From the NCBI GenBank assembly GCA_964596345.1, contig CAZQSZ010000003.1:186001-250000 (forward strand): a DNA stretch of 64,000 nt. Direction: 5' to 3'. The notes beneath the pieces were generated by a model that saw nothing but the letters and a program-made list of their open reading frames with translations, ran no database searches and was not told where the DNA came from. This DNA is from CADEDV01 sp964596345. Its GTDB lineage: Bacteria > Bacteroidota > Bacteroidia > Chitinophagales > Chitinophagaceae. Below are positions 36,142 through 43,933 of the stretch, piece after piece. How positions within the stretch are numbered: position 1 is the first letter of the stretch; each line of letters begins with the position of its first letter. Position numbers and translations under genes: made by a program.

Positions 36142-37086
36142 ATGCTGCGCAGAATGTTGTTACCGGGCTTTATCGTTCTTGCAGTAACGGGTAAACTGGC
36201 TGCACAGGAAGATTCCCTCGACAACCAGCGGCTGGCACAAATGATGAATCTTTCCGAAGTGGTGATGCGGTCCGATCTGAATGTGCCGAAATTTATTCAG
36301 CGGGTAAAAGAAGACACTACTTTTTATAAAGCGTTCAGGACGCTGCATATACTTGGTTTCACTTCGCTCAATGACATCCGTATTATTGATAAGAATGGAA
36401 AGCAGAAAGCATCCCTGCAAAGCAGAACGAAGCAAAAAAGAAATGCCGGTTGCAGAACCATGGAAGTGCTGGAAGAAAAAGCCACGGGGAATTTTTATAC
36501 CGGCGACAGTAATTACAATTATTACACGGCCCAGTTATATGCCGGTCTTTTCTTTACCAATGGCACGGTTTGTAAGGAAAATAATATTGTAAAAGGAATT
36601 GATTTCAGCACCCGTTCCAAAAAAGGGATAGCCAAACATAAAGAACAGCTGAAGATGCTGTTCTTTAACCCGGGTAAAAAAATATCCGGTATTCCTTTTA
36701 TCGGTGATAAGATCGACATCTTTGATCCTGACCGGGCAAAGTATTACAATTTCAGGATTGACCAGGCCGACTATGAAGGGCAATCCTGTTATGTATTCTC
36801 TATTACTTCCAAAGAAGACCTGCGGGAAGGAAAGAAGGATAAGATTGTTATTGACAATATGATCACCTGGTTCAATGCAAAGACCATGGAGATCATGGCC
36901 CGTAATTATGATATCAGTTATAATGCGGGGTTGTATGATTTTGATGTACACATGGAAGTGGAACTTACAAAATTCGGAACTCACCTTGTTCCTAAAACGC
37001 TTCGTTATAAAGGTAACTGGAATGTGATCTTCAAGAAAAGAGAAAGAGGAATATTTACTGCAACTCTATTTGATTTTAAAAACTGA
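36142..37086 (+). CDS. Secreted protein of unknown function
   Basis: 314 aa with signal peptide (MLRRMLLPGFIVLAVTGKLAAQ). No domain recognised. Notable stretches are YTGDSNYNYYTAQLY, GIPFIGDKIDIFDPD, CYVFSITSKEDL and NMITWFNAKTMEIMARNYDISYNAGLYDFDV, the last like the outer-membrane lipoprotein-sorting (LolA-like) beta-sheet style where a substrate regrowth table is read out; that resemblance is weak. Close downstream of def, and convergent with rluD. Likely periplasmic. Confidence 0.7.
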   Translation: MLRRMLLPGFIVLAVTGKLAAQEDSLDNQRLAQMMNLSEVVMRSDLNVPKFIQRVKEDTTFYKAFRTLHILGFTSLNDIRIIDKNGKQKASLQSRTKQKRNAGCRTMEVLEEKATGNFYTGDSNYNYYTAQLYAGLFFTNGTVCKENNIVKGIDFSTRSKKGIAKHKEQLKMLFFNPGKKISGIPFIGDKIDIFDPDRAKYYNFRIDQADYEGQSCYVFSITSKEDLREGKKDKIVIDNMITWFNAKTMEIMARNYDISYNAGLYDFDVHMEVELTKFGTHLVPKTLRYKGNWNVIFKKRERGIFTATLFDFKN

Positions 37087-37099
37087 GACACCAGTTTTT

Positions 37100-38167
37100 T
37101 TAGTCCTCCAGTTTCTTTCCCCCGGCGTTGACATACTTTCTCCATTTTTCGATCACATTACTGATGTCTTCGGGTAATTCAGTGTCAAAAAATAGTTCTT
37201 TTCCGGTGGTGGGGTGAACAAAACCCAGGGTCTTGGCATGCAAAGCCTGCCGCTTGCAGATAGTAAAACAATTATCAACAAACTGCTTGTACTTGGTATA
37301 AACAGTTCCTTTTACAATTTTATCACCGCCATAAAAATCATCATTGAATAAAGGATGGCCGATATATTTCATATGCACCCGTATCTGGTGGGTACGCCCT
37401 GTCTCCAGGATACATTGTACTAGGGTAACATAACCAAACCGTTCAATTACTTTATAATGGGTTATCGCTTCTTTGCCATGATCTCCTTCGGGATAGGCTT
37501 CAAATAATTTCCTGAAGCGAAGATGGCGGCCCACATGAGCGATGATCGTTCCTTCATCCTTTTGCACATCACCCCAGACCAAAGCGAGGTATTGGCGCTT
37601 CACTGTATGATCAAAGAATTGCTTGGCTAATTGCCGCATGGCAATATCTGTCTTTGCCAATACCAAAAGTCCGCTGGTATTTTTATCAATACGATGAACC
37701 AATCCAAATCTTGGTAGTACATCTTCTGAGATACCCGGATTTTTTTGCTGCAGGTAATAGGCAACACCATTCAATAAAGTGCCTGTATAGTTACCACTGC
37801 CGGGATGCACCACCATACCCGCGGGTTTATTGATCATCATCAGTTCATGATCCTCGTACACGATATTCAGGTCCATGGGTTCGGGCACCACATCCGTTTC
37901 TTCCGGGCTCATGTCGGAATACACCACGATCTCATCCATCGGCTTAATCTTGTAGTTGGGCCGTATCTCTTTCCCATTCACCAGTACCAGCCCGGCATTG
38001 ATCGCCTGTTGGAGTTTATTCCGGGTAGCCCTTTCAATCCGGTTGGTCAGGAATTTATCAATACGCAAAGGTTCCTGCCCTTTGTCGGTTTTAAAACTAA
38101 ACCGCTCATAAAGCTCATCACTGTTATCCTGTATTTCCGGGTTATCCTGTTCCAATTCTTCCGCCAT
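37100..38167 (-). CDS. rluD: 23S rRNA pseudouridine synthase, RluD type
   Basis: 355 aa from the ATG at 38167 (a TTG is in frame 9 nt upstream). An acidic N-terminus, an S4 RNA-binding domain (about residues 25-85, LRIDKFLTNRIERATRNKLQQAI), then the catalytic domain with GLVHRIDKNTSGLLVLAKTD (catalytic Asp) and CILETGRTHQIRVHMKYIGHPLFND. RluD modifies helix 69 of 23S rRNA; in Bacteroidota the gene is usually annotated RluA family. The -7 box ends 6 nt before the start. Confidence 0.92.
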   Translation of the reverse strand: MAEELEQDNPEIQDNSDELYERFSFKTDKGQEPLRIDKFLTNRIERATRNKLQQAINAGLVLVNGKEIRPNYKIKPMDEIVVYSDMSPEETDVVPEPMDLNIVYEDHELMMINKPAGMVVHPGSGNYTGTLLNGVAYYLQQKNPGISEDVLPRFGLVHRIDKNTSGLLVLAKTDIAMRQLAKQFFDHTVKRQYLALVWGDVQKDEGTIIAHVGRHLRFRKLFEAYPEGDHGKEAITHYKVIERFGYVTLVQCILETGRTHQIRVHMKYIGHPLFNDDFYGGDKIVKGTVYTKYKQFVDNCFTICKRQALHAKTLGFVHPTTGKELFFDTELPEDISNVIEKWRKYVNAGGKKLED

Positions 38168-38173
38168 AGCCTG

Positions 38174-38181
38174 CAAAGGTA
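38174..38181 (-). promoter_or_regulatory. -7 promoter element of rluD
   Basis: TACCTTTG on the minus strand, 6 nt before the ATG at 38167. Confidence 0.55.
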
Positions 38182-38260
38182 ATGGTTGGCATTTTGCCGG
38201 GACACATATCCTTTATCTTTTGGCTGATGTTCAATGCAAGCAGCTTATCCCGGTTTGGTA

Positions 38261-38268
38261 TAAATTTG
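38261..38268 (+). promoter_or_regulatory. -7 promoter element of lipB
   Basis: TAAATTTG, 8 nt before the ATG at 38277. It helps decide the start: it lies inside the longer frame that begins with TTG at 38220. Confidence 0.5.
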
Positions 38269-38276
38269 CTTTCAGA

Positions 38277-39026
38277 ATGAATAAACAACCAATCATATTC
38301 AAAGACCTTGGCCAGCTGGACTACCAGGCTGCCTGGGACTACCAGGAAAACTTGTTGCAGGAAAATGTGAGGAAGAAAACAGAAGCCAGGAGCCTGGTAC
38401 CTGATGCCGGAGCCTTACAATCCGACTTCAGTATTCCGGCCTCAGACCTAAGTACTCAGCACCATCTTCTTTTCGTAGAACATCCACCGGTATACACTTT
38501 AGGCAAAAGCGGCAATATTGAAAATGTGCTGATCAGTGAAGAAATGCGTTCGATGAAGGGCATTGAATTCTTCCGTACCAACCGGGGCGGAGATATTACT
38601 TTTCACGGACCGGGACAGATCGTCGGTTATCCCATACTGGACCTGGAAAAATTTTATACCGATATCGGCAAATACCTGCGCAATATTGAAGAAGTGATCA
38701 TTCTTACGCTGGCGGAATATGGAATAAAAGGTGATCGTTCCCCGGGTGAGACGGGTGTGTGGATCGATCCGGATATAAAAGGAAAGGAACGAAAGATATG
38801 TGCCATTGGTGTCCGCAGCAGCCGCTGGATCACCATGCACGGGTTTGCCCTGAATGTAAATACCGACCTGAATTATTTCAACTTTATTGTTCCCTGCGGC
38901 ATTACGGACAAGCAGGTTACCTCATTGGAAAAGGAACTGGGATTTACCCTCGATTTTGAAGAAGTAAAAGAAAAGGTGAAGAATAACTTTTCAAAAGTAT
39001 TTGAATCCGAACTGGTGACCGGCTGA
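38277..39026 (+). CDS. lipB: Octanoyltransferase LipB
   Basis: Transfers octanoyl from acyl-carrier protein to lipoyl domains. 249 aa from the ATG at 38277. Motifs: HHLLFVEHPPVYTLGKSG, FFRTNRGGDITFHGPGQIVGYP, and ICAIGVRSSRWITMHGFALNVNTDL, with the catalytic Cys in FIVPCGITDKQVTSL and the Lys of the dyad in KICAIG. A 30-residue insertion after the first 25 residues (about 35-60) is longer than in E. coli LipB. Convergent and abutting the next gene. Confidence 0.95.
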   Translation: MNKQPIIFKDLGQLDYQAAWDYQENLLQENVRKKTEARSLVPDAGALQSDFSIPASDLSTQHHLLFVEHPPVYTLGKSGNIENVLISEEMRSMKGIEFFRTNRGGDITFHGPGQIVGYPILDLEKFYTDIGKYLRNIEEVIILTLAEYGIKGDRSPGETGVWIDPDIKGKERKICAIGVRSSRWITMHGFALNVNTDLNYFNFIVPCGITDKQVTSLEKELGFTLDFEEVKEKVKNNFSKVFESELVTG

Positions 39027-39812
39027 TCAGAAATCTTTCTGCAGGAAGAATTTGTGTTTTTCTTTCAGTTTTCCATCCTCGTATAATTCAAATTTGAACC
39101 AGCCGCTGTGCAGGAAGATGGCTTTATCAATACTGAAAGTCCGTTCCTTAATGTCTTTGAGTTCAAACAGCATATCATCATTATTCTCTTCAAAGAATTT
39201 GATCGCATATTTTTTATTCTCTTCTTCGGGAAGATTGATACGGATATTGCCATCCTTGTATGTATACACATGCAGGGAAGGCGTAAAAACAGGCGGCTTG
39301 GGTTTATTGCTGATCCCGATACCCGGGATGCCGATGGAATCACCTGCATTGATCAGGTTTACCACATCTCCCACATCAACGCCATTCAGTTTCATACTGT
39401 CAGCAACATTGGTTTGTATTTTCCCACCCGGTCCGGTTGTAACAACCGGTGCTGTTGCTCTCCGGGCAGTGTCTTTAAATGGCCTTTTGGGTTTACTGAA
39501 AGTGTACATCCCTTTATCAAACATGATATAAAGCCGGTAAAACATGTGATCGTTCGTGGCTTTGGTATCAACATACCCGTTTTGTAATGTTGACGGATCA
39601 GGCACCGTCATAATCGATTTATAACCGGAGAGACTGTCGAACGAACGCTGTATGCTGATCTGGCGAACATTATCATAGGTATTGGTCCAACCAACAATGA
39701 TTCGGTTATTACCGGCATTGGTGACGGAGAATTTAGGCAGGGTGTCCTGTGCAAACAGATGATTGCTCGTAATAAAACAGACCAGTAAAAGGGACAGGAC
39801 CAGTTTCTTCAT
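39027..39812 (-). CDS. Secreted protein of unknown function
   Basis: 261 aa. Signal peptide MKKLVLSLLLVCFITSNHLFAQ. The first 100 residues look like one fibronectin-III-type beta domain (IIVGWTNTYDNVRQISIQRSFDS). A Thr/Pro/Gly-rich linker follows, then a C-terminal beta segment (LHVYTYKDGNIRINLPE to HSGWFKFELYEDGKLKEKHKFFLQKDF). No catalytic motif or sorting domain recognised. Stop codon abuts lipB. Confidence 0.7.
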   Translation of the reverse strand: MKKLVLSLLLVCFITSNHLFAQDTLPKFSVTNAGNNRIIVGWTNTYDNVRQISIQRSFDSLSGYKSIMTVPDPSTLQNGYVDTKATNDHMFYRLYIMFDKGMYTFSKPKRPFKDTARRATAPVVTTGPGGKIQTNVADSMKLNGVDVGDVVNLINAGDSIGIPGIGISNKPKPPVFTPSLHVYTYKDGNIRINLPEEENKKYAIKFFEENNDDMLFELKDIKERTFSIDKAIFLHSGWFKFELYEDGKLKEKHKFFLQKDF

Positions 39813-39886
39813 AATGATAAAATAACGGAAAAATGATTGGATTCTTTTATCGGTGTGGACAAAGATAGGGCAGGGGAATAAAATAC

Positions 39887-40774
39887 CTAGAAGATTAACG
39901 TATCCTTACTCAGCGACCGGTTGCCCTGCAGCCCTCCGCTATGGATCAGCAATAATTTACTACCGGGCGGAAAGAAATCTTTTGCTGCAAGATCGTTGAT
40001 TGCATAAAATAATTTACCCGTGTAGACAAAATCGGAAGGAATACCGGTTGTCCTGTACAATTCATTCATGAAGGAGAATAATTCCGGTTTGTGTTTGGCG
40101 TAACCACCGAAATGATAATCATGAACTATCCGGACCTGTTGTTGCGGATCATGCAATAAATGCCGGACTGCATCTTCCAGCCCGAGATTATTTTTCATTG
40201 TGCTGATGCCAATTACCTGTTGCCCGGACAATGCATTCATTAAACCAGCCATCATCGTACCGGTGCCAACGGCACAGCAGACATGTGAATAATCAGCCGG
40301 GGTAAAATAGTCAATAATATCGGCGGCCCCTTTTGCACCGTTCCTGCCATAGCCGCCTTCATTAATGATGTAATTATCTTCGTTGTTCAATTGGGTTGGT
40401 AATTTCTTTGCAGCATACTCTTCCCGGCTGATAAAGACCAGTTGCATACCCAATTCTTTTGCCTGTAATAAGGTTGGGGAAAGGGAAATCGATTCTTCAC
40501 CACGGATGATGCCTGTACTAGCCAGCCGGTTGATCCGGCAGGCAGCGGCGGTGGCCACGATATGATTCGAGTAAGCACCGCCAAAGGTTACAATCTGTTT
40601 TTTTTGCTGTTCAACCGCTTCGCTGATATAATAGCGGAGTTTGAACCATTTGTTGCCGGATACTATTTCGTGCAATTGATCAATACGGAGAACAGATAAC
40701 TCAATCTTTTTTTGCGTAAAAAGTGGTATTGTTACATGGTCAACAGTGATATTTTCAAAACAGAGCTCTTTCAA
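39887..40774 (-). CDS. PLP-dependent ACC deaminase/D-cysteine desulfhydrase family enzyme
   Basis: 295 aa fold-type II PLP enzyme. The PLP lysine is in the segment VSGNKWFKLRYY (about residues 39-50), followed by VTFGGAYSNHIVATAAA and the phosphate-binding CCAVGTGTMMAGLM. Family members are 1-aminocyclopropane-1-carboxylate deaminase or D-cysteine desulfhydrase; the sequence does not tell which. The frame starts with TTG at 40774; the nearby ATG is out of frame, and no better start exists. Confidence 0.82.
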   Translation of the reverse strand: MKELCFENITVDHVTIPLFTQKKIELSVLRIDQLHEIVSGNKWFKLRYYISEAVEQQKKQIVTFGGAYSNHIVATAAACRINRLASTGIIRGEESISLSPTLLQAKELGMQLVFISREEYAAKKLPTQLNNEDNYIINEGGYGRNGAKGAADIIDYFTPADYSHVCCAVGTGTMMAGLMNALSGQQVIGISTMKNNLGLEDAVRHLLHDPQQQVRIVHDYHFGGYAKHKPELFSFMNELYRTTGIPSDFVYTGKLFYAINDLAAKDFFPPGSKLLLIHSGGLQGNRSLSKDTLIF

Positions 40775-40829
40775 AATAGAAGATATTGCATGGCGAATTT
40801 ACTTTAATTTCGTCCCGCAATTTTAAACT

Positions 40830-41726
40830 ATGAAACCTACATTAGTAATATTAGCAGCAGGCATGGCCTCCCGCTATGGCAGTATGAAGCAGATCGAAGG
40901 ATTTGGCCCCGGTGGTGAAACCATTATGGATTATTCCATCTATGATGCCATCCGCTCCGGGTTTGGTAAGGTCGTGTTCATTATCCGCAAAGAATTTGCA
41001 GACAATTTCAAATCCATATTTGAACCCAAACTGGAAGGACGGATTGCAACAGAATATGTTTTCCAGGAAATGAATTCATTCACGGATGATTTTGAAAGAC
41101 ATCCTGAGCGGACCAAGCCCTGGGGAACGGCACATGCAGTGTTGTGTGCGATGGAGGTGGTGAAAGAACCATTTGCAGTGATCAATGCCGATGATTTTTA
41201 CGGCTACAGTGCTTTTAAAAACGCAGCAGATTTTCTAACCACGAAATGCGATGCTGGTAATTACGGTATTGTTGGATATGACCTGTTAAGCACTTTATCA
41301 GAACATGGTACGGTGAACCGGGGTGTTTGCGGCCTTGATGCGGATGGTAATCTGGCCACGATCACTGAACGTATCAATATTGCTAAGAAGGACGGGAAGA
41401 TATTGTGTGATGACGGGTTTGAACCTAAAGAATTGGCCATTACTACCAGGGTATCCATGAATTTCTGGTGTTTTGATCCTTCCTTTTTTTCCTACACGAA
41501 GAAATTGTTCAGCGATTTTCTCCGCAACTATGGGAAGGAGCTGAAATCAGAGTTCTTTATCCCGATAGTAGCCGACCAGTTTATCAAAGAAGGTGGTAAG
41601 GTTTCGATCATTCCCACCAACTCGCTATGGTTTGGTGTAACCTATAAAGAAGACGCACCTTTTGTGCAGCAAAGCCTGAATGACCTGATTCAAAAAGGAG
41701 AATATCCTGCGTTTCTCTGGAAATAA
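40830..41726 (+). CDS. Sugar-phosphate nucleotidyltransferase-like protein
   Basis: 298 aa. NTP-transferase fold with signature LAAGMASRYGSMKQIEGFGPGGETIMDYS at the N-terminus and INADDFYGYSAF (metal-binding Asp pair) in the middle. No acyltransferase domain. Predicted to activate a sugar phosphate as a nucleotide sugar; substrate unknown. Followed by a strong bidirectional terminator. Confidence 0.85.
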   Translation: MKPTLVILAAGMASRYGSMKQIEGFGPGGETIMDYSIYDAIRSGFGKVVFIIRKEFADNFKSIFEPKLEGRIATEYVFQEMNSFTDDFERHPERTKPWGTAHAVLCAMEVVKEPFAVINADDFYGYSAFKNAADFLTTKCDAGNYGIVGYDLLSTLSEHGTVNRGVCGLDADGNLATITERINIAKKDGKILCDDGFEPKELAITTRVSMNFWCFDPSFFSYTKKLFSDFLRNYGKELKSEFFIPIVADQFIKEGGKVSIIPTNSLWFGVTYKEDAPFVQQSLNDLIQKGEYPAFLWK

Positions 41727-41740
41727 ATAATTGGAAAATA

Positions 41741-41772
41741 AAAAAAGCCGCAGTTTATTACTGCGGCTTTTT
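41741..41772. terminator. Bidirectional terminator
   Basis: A6, GCCGCAGT / ACTGCGGC with a 5-nt loop, T5, between the convergent nucleotidyltransferase and anti-sigma/protease genes. Confidence 0.9.
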
Positions 41773-41790
41773 CATAGGGAAATATGTTGT

Positions 41791-42900
41791 TTAGTCACCT
41801 TTTACCATGAAAATATAATCCTGTATTTTTTTCACCTGCTGCACTTTACTAAGCCCGCTGACAGATGATTTTGAGGACATCCGGATGTTTTTATACAAGG
41901 AATTTGACTTCAGTTCTTCTAACGCCTGGTAAATGTATTTAGACTGCACAGCGAATACAGTGCTTTCTGCATCGGTTTCTTTTGCACTAAGAATACCAAT
42001 CACTTCACCGTTATGATTGAATACAGGTCCTCCGCTATTTCCGGGATTGGCAGCGACAGCAATCTGGCAAGAAAGGGTATCACCGTTATATCCGGTCCTT
42101 GCACTCAGGTATCCTTCCCCGTAAACTATTTCATTTCTTGGGAAGCCGAGTGTGAATATAGGTTCTGCAATTTCCGAGTTTGTTTTCCTGATGCCGTATG
42201 GAAGTGATGGGAATTGTTTAAAATTGTCATCATCAATCTTTATAATTGCCACATCCCTGGCTACATCAAGTCGTACAACGATAGCCTTAAATTGATCGCC
42301 TTTATTGTTCTGCACAAAAATGTTCCTGGAATTTTTTACTACGTGGGCATTGGTGATCATCAGACCTTTTGCATCAATAAGAAACCCGGTTCCATTATAC
42401 CGTACAGGTGTTGCAATAATTGGCTTCCGCCCTTCTTTCTTGTCAACGTTTTCAATTTTTGTATCCAGTTGCCGGGTTTTGGTATCAAGGTCTTTTACTT
42501 TATTTACCAGTTCTTTTACTTTAGCATTTTCCGGAACCGGGCTGAATGTATTGACTAAGGAGGAAACTGTTAGGGCAGTTACGCCTGCAATAGTAGCAGC
42601 GATAGCAGCCACCCGCTTATACCGATTCCAGAGATAAACCACTTTTGCTTTGCCCGTAAGTTTGGCGGAACTGATCTTGCCTGCTTCGGTAAGATTGGTA
42701 TGCACATCATGCAGGTTGGTCCTGAATTTCTGCCACTCCCCAAACCGGTTCATCTGCTGGAGGAATAAGGTATGCTCCACCACCAGTTGGTCCACTTCGG
42801 TATTGGTCTTGCGCAGGTTTTCAAAATACAACCGCTCATCCGGGTTCATTTCACCGCGGATATACCGTTCTACTGCTTCTAATATCTGAACATCATTCAT
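41791..42900 (-). CDS. Anti-sigma-like domain fused to a membrane-anchored trypsin-like protease
   Basis: 369 aa from the ATG at 42900 (an in-frame ATG at 42912 is also possible). Residues 1-60 (ILEAVERYIRGEMNPDERLYFENLRK, VDQLVVEHTLFLQQM) resemble the cytoplasmic part of Bacteroidota anti-sigma proteins. There is no N-terminal signal. One membrane helix follows (about 97-116, VAAIAATIAGVTALTVSSLV), then a heptad-rich coiled coil (125-155) and a complete trypsin-like S1C domain: His186 in ITNAHVV, Asp216 in RDVAIIKID, Ser289 in NPGNSGGPV. No PDZ domain. Its start overlaps the stop of the ECF sigma gene (ATGA), so translation is coupled. Predicted to hold the sigma factor inside and sense or cleave something in the periplasm. 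Confidence 0.82.
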   Translation of the reverse strand: MNDVQILEAVERYIRGEMNPDERLYFENLRKTNTEVDQLVVEHTLFLQQMNRFGEWQKFRTNLHDVHTNLTEAGKISSAKLTGKAKVVYLWNRYKRVAAIAATIAGVTALTVSSLVNTFSPVPENAKVKELVNKVKDLDTKTRQLDTKIENVDKKEGRKPIIATPVRYNGTGFLIDAKGLMITNAHVVKNSRNIFVQNNKGDQFKAIVVRLDVARDVAIIKIDDDNFKQFPSLPYGIRKTNSEIAEPIFTLGFPRNEIVYGEGYLSARTGYNGDTLSCQIAVAANPGNSGGPVFNHNGEVIGILSAKETDAESTVFAVQSKYIYQALEELKSNSLYKNIRMSSKSSVSGLSKVQQVKKIQDYIFMVKGD

Positions 42901-43468
42901 CACTGGTCTCATTTTTATAATGACTAAAAAATATCTTCTTCAACCGCATCAGGCACTTGTACTTCTGGTTCTTGGCATTGTCAGCATTGGTATATCCAAA
43001 ACTGGCCGCAATGTCCTGCATATTTCTTTTTTGCAGGTAGTAGGCTTCCAGCAGGCTTTTGCAGGGTTCCCCCAGGCTGCTGATGGCCTTATTCATCATG
43101 TCAAATTCCAGGTTCCGCTGTTCGTGTGCCTCGATCTCGTCCTCCACCGGCACCAGGCCTTCCAGGTTTTCAACCGGGGCCGAGTAGCGGTTCAATTGCT
43201 GCAGCCTTTTGAGCCATAAACGCCGACTGACGGAATAAACATAGGTCCTGATCTGGCAATTCAGCTCAAAAGTCCCTGATCTCACCTTTTCATAGAGGAC
43301 GATCATGGCCTCCTGGAATATGTCTTTGGCATCGTCGGCTGATCCGTTGTTGTTGATTATCAGGGCCTGAATGGTATTATAATTCTCCCTGTAGATCGTT
43401 TCAACCGCTTTTGTCTCGTTCCGGGCTAATCCTTGCAATAAAGCTTGTTCGTTAATCTCTTGTTTCAC
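42893..43468 (-). CDS. ECF-type sigma-70 family RNA polymerase sigma factor
   Basis: 191 aa with regions 2 and 4 only. Region 2 contains DAKDIFQEAMIVLYEKV and a -10-recognition helix-like CQIRTYVYSVSRRLWLKRLQ. Region 4 is LGEPCKSLLEAYYLQKRNMQDIAASFGYTNADNAKNQKYKCLMRL. It starts with GTG at 43468. It is the first gene of a two-gene unit, overlapping the anti-sigma/protease gene. An inverted repeat GTAACCC...GGGTTAC lies upstream. Confidence 0.92.
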   Translation of the reverse strand: MKQEINEQALLQGLARNETKAVETIYRENYNTIQALIINNNGSADDAKDIFQEAMIVLYEKVRSGTFELNCQIRTYVYSVSRRLWLKRLQQLNRYSAPVENLEGLVPVEDEIEAHEQRNLEFDMMNKAISSLGEPCKSLLEAYYLQKRNMQDIAASFGYTNADNAKNQKYKCLMRLKKIFFSHYKNETSDE

Positions 43469-43501
43469 TATTCCATTATTTAATACGGGTTTTTAAAAAT
43501 A

Positions 43502-43545
43502 GTAACCCTGAAGCACCTAAAAAAAATTTTAAAATGCCGGGTTAC
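43502..43545. repeat. Inverted repeat upstream of the ECF sigma gene
   Basis: GTAACCC (43502-43508) and GGGTTAC (43539-43545), 30 nt apart, in the 139-bp gap between the divergent sigma and lipoprotein genes. It is a candidate operator or autoregulatory site. Between the arms is an A/T-only tract. Confidence 0.4.
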
Positions 43546-43607
43546 CTTTCTTCATTCCGGGTATTAACATCGAAATATTTCAAAACTCAAACAAAAAATC
43601 GCAACAA

Positions 43608-43817
43608 ATGAAAAAGCTTTTTATCGTTTTGGCTGTAGCTAGCCTTGGTTTCGTAGCATGTAACAATGAAGGTGAAAAAACTGAAAGCACTGTAGATAGC
43701 GCTGCTATCAAAGCTGCTGCTGATTCTGCTGCCGCCGCTGCTGCTGCCGCTGTAGATACTGCTGCTGCAAAGATTGATACTGCAGCTGCTGCTGTGGTTG
43801 ATTCACTGAAGAAGTAA
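43608..43817 (+). CDS. Small alanine-rich helical lipoprotein, copy 2
   Basis: 69 aa; paralogue of the gene at 17581. Lipobox FVAC, then NNEGEKTESTVDSAAIKAAADSAA and the same Ala/Asp/Val/Lys ladder ending VDSLKK. Most differences are in the signal peptide and in Ala/Val/Thr positions, showing strong constraint on the helix. Divergent from the ECF sigma gene. Function unknown; an Lpp-like structural lipoprotein is a reasonable guess only. Confidence 0.85.
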   Translation: MKKLFIVLAVASLGFVACNNEGEKTESTVDSAAIKAAADSAAAAAAAAVDTAAAKIDTAAAAVVDSLKK

Positions 43818-43841
43818 TAAATTTTACGGCAAGCAATTGAA

Positions 43842-43876
43842 GGCCGTCCCGTTCACCGGGGCGGCTTTTCTTTTTG
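43842..43876 (+). terminator. Terminator of Ala-rich lipoprotein copy 2
   Basis: GCCGTCCCG / CGGGGCGGC (one wobble pair), then TTTTCTTTTT. Confidence 0.75.
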
Positions 43877-43907
43877 CTGCTATTCCCGCTAATAAAAGCT
43901 ACCTTTG
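43873..43907 (+). promoter_or_regulatory. Promoter of the DEAD-box helicase gene
   Basis: TTTG (43873-43876) overlapping the terminator U-run, then TACCTTTG (43900-43907), 26 nt before the ATG. The 23-nt spacer is a little long. Confidence 0.55.
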
Positions 43908-43933
43908 CCGCCTTATCCGGCTAACATTTTAAA

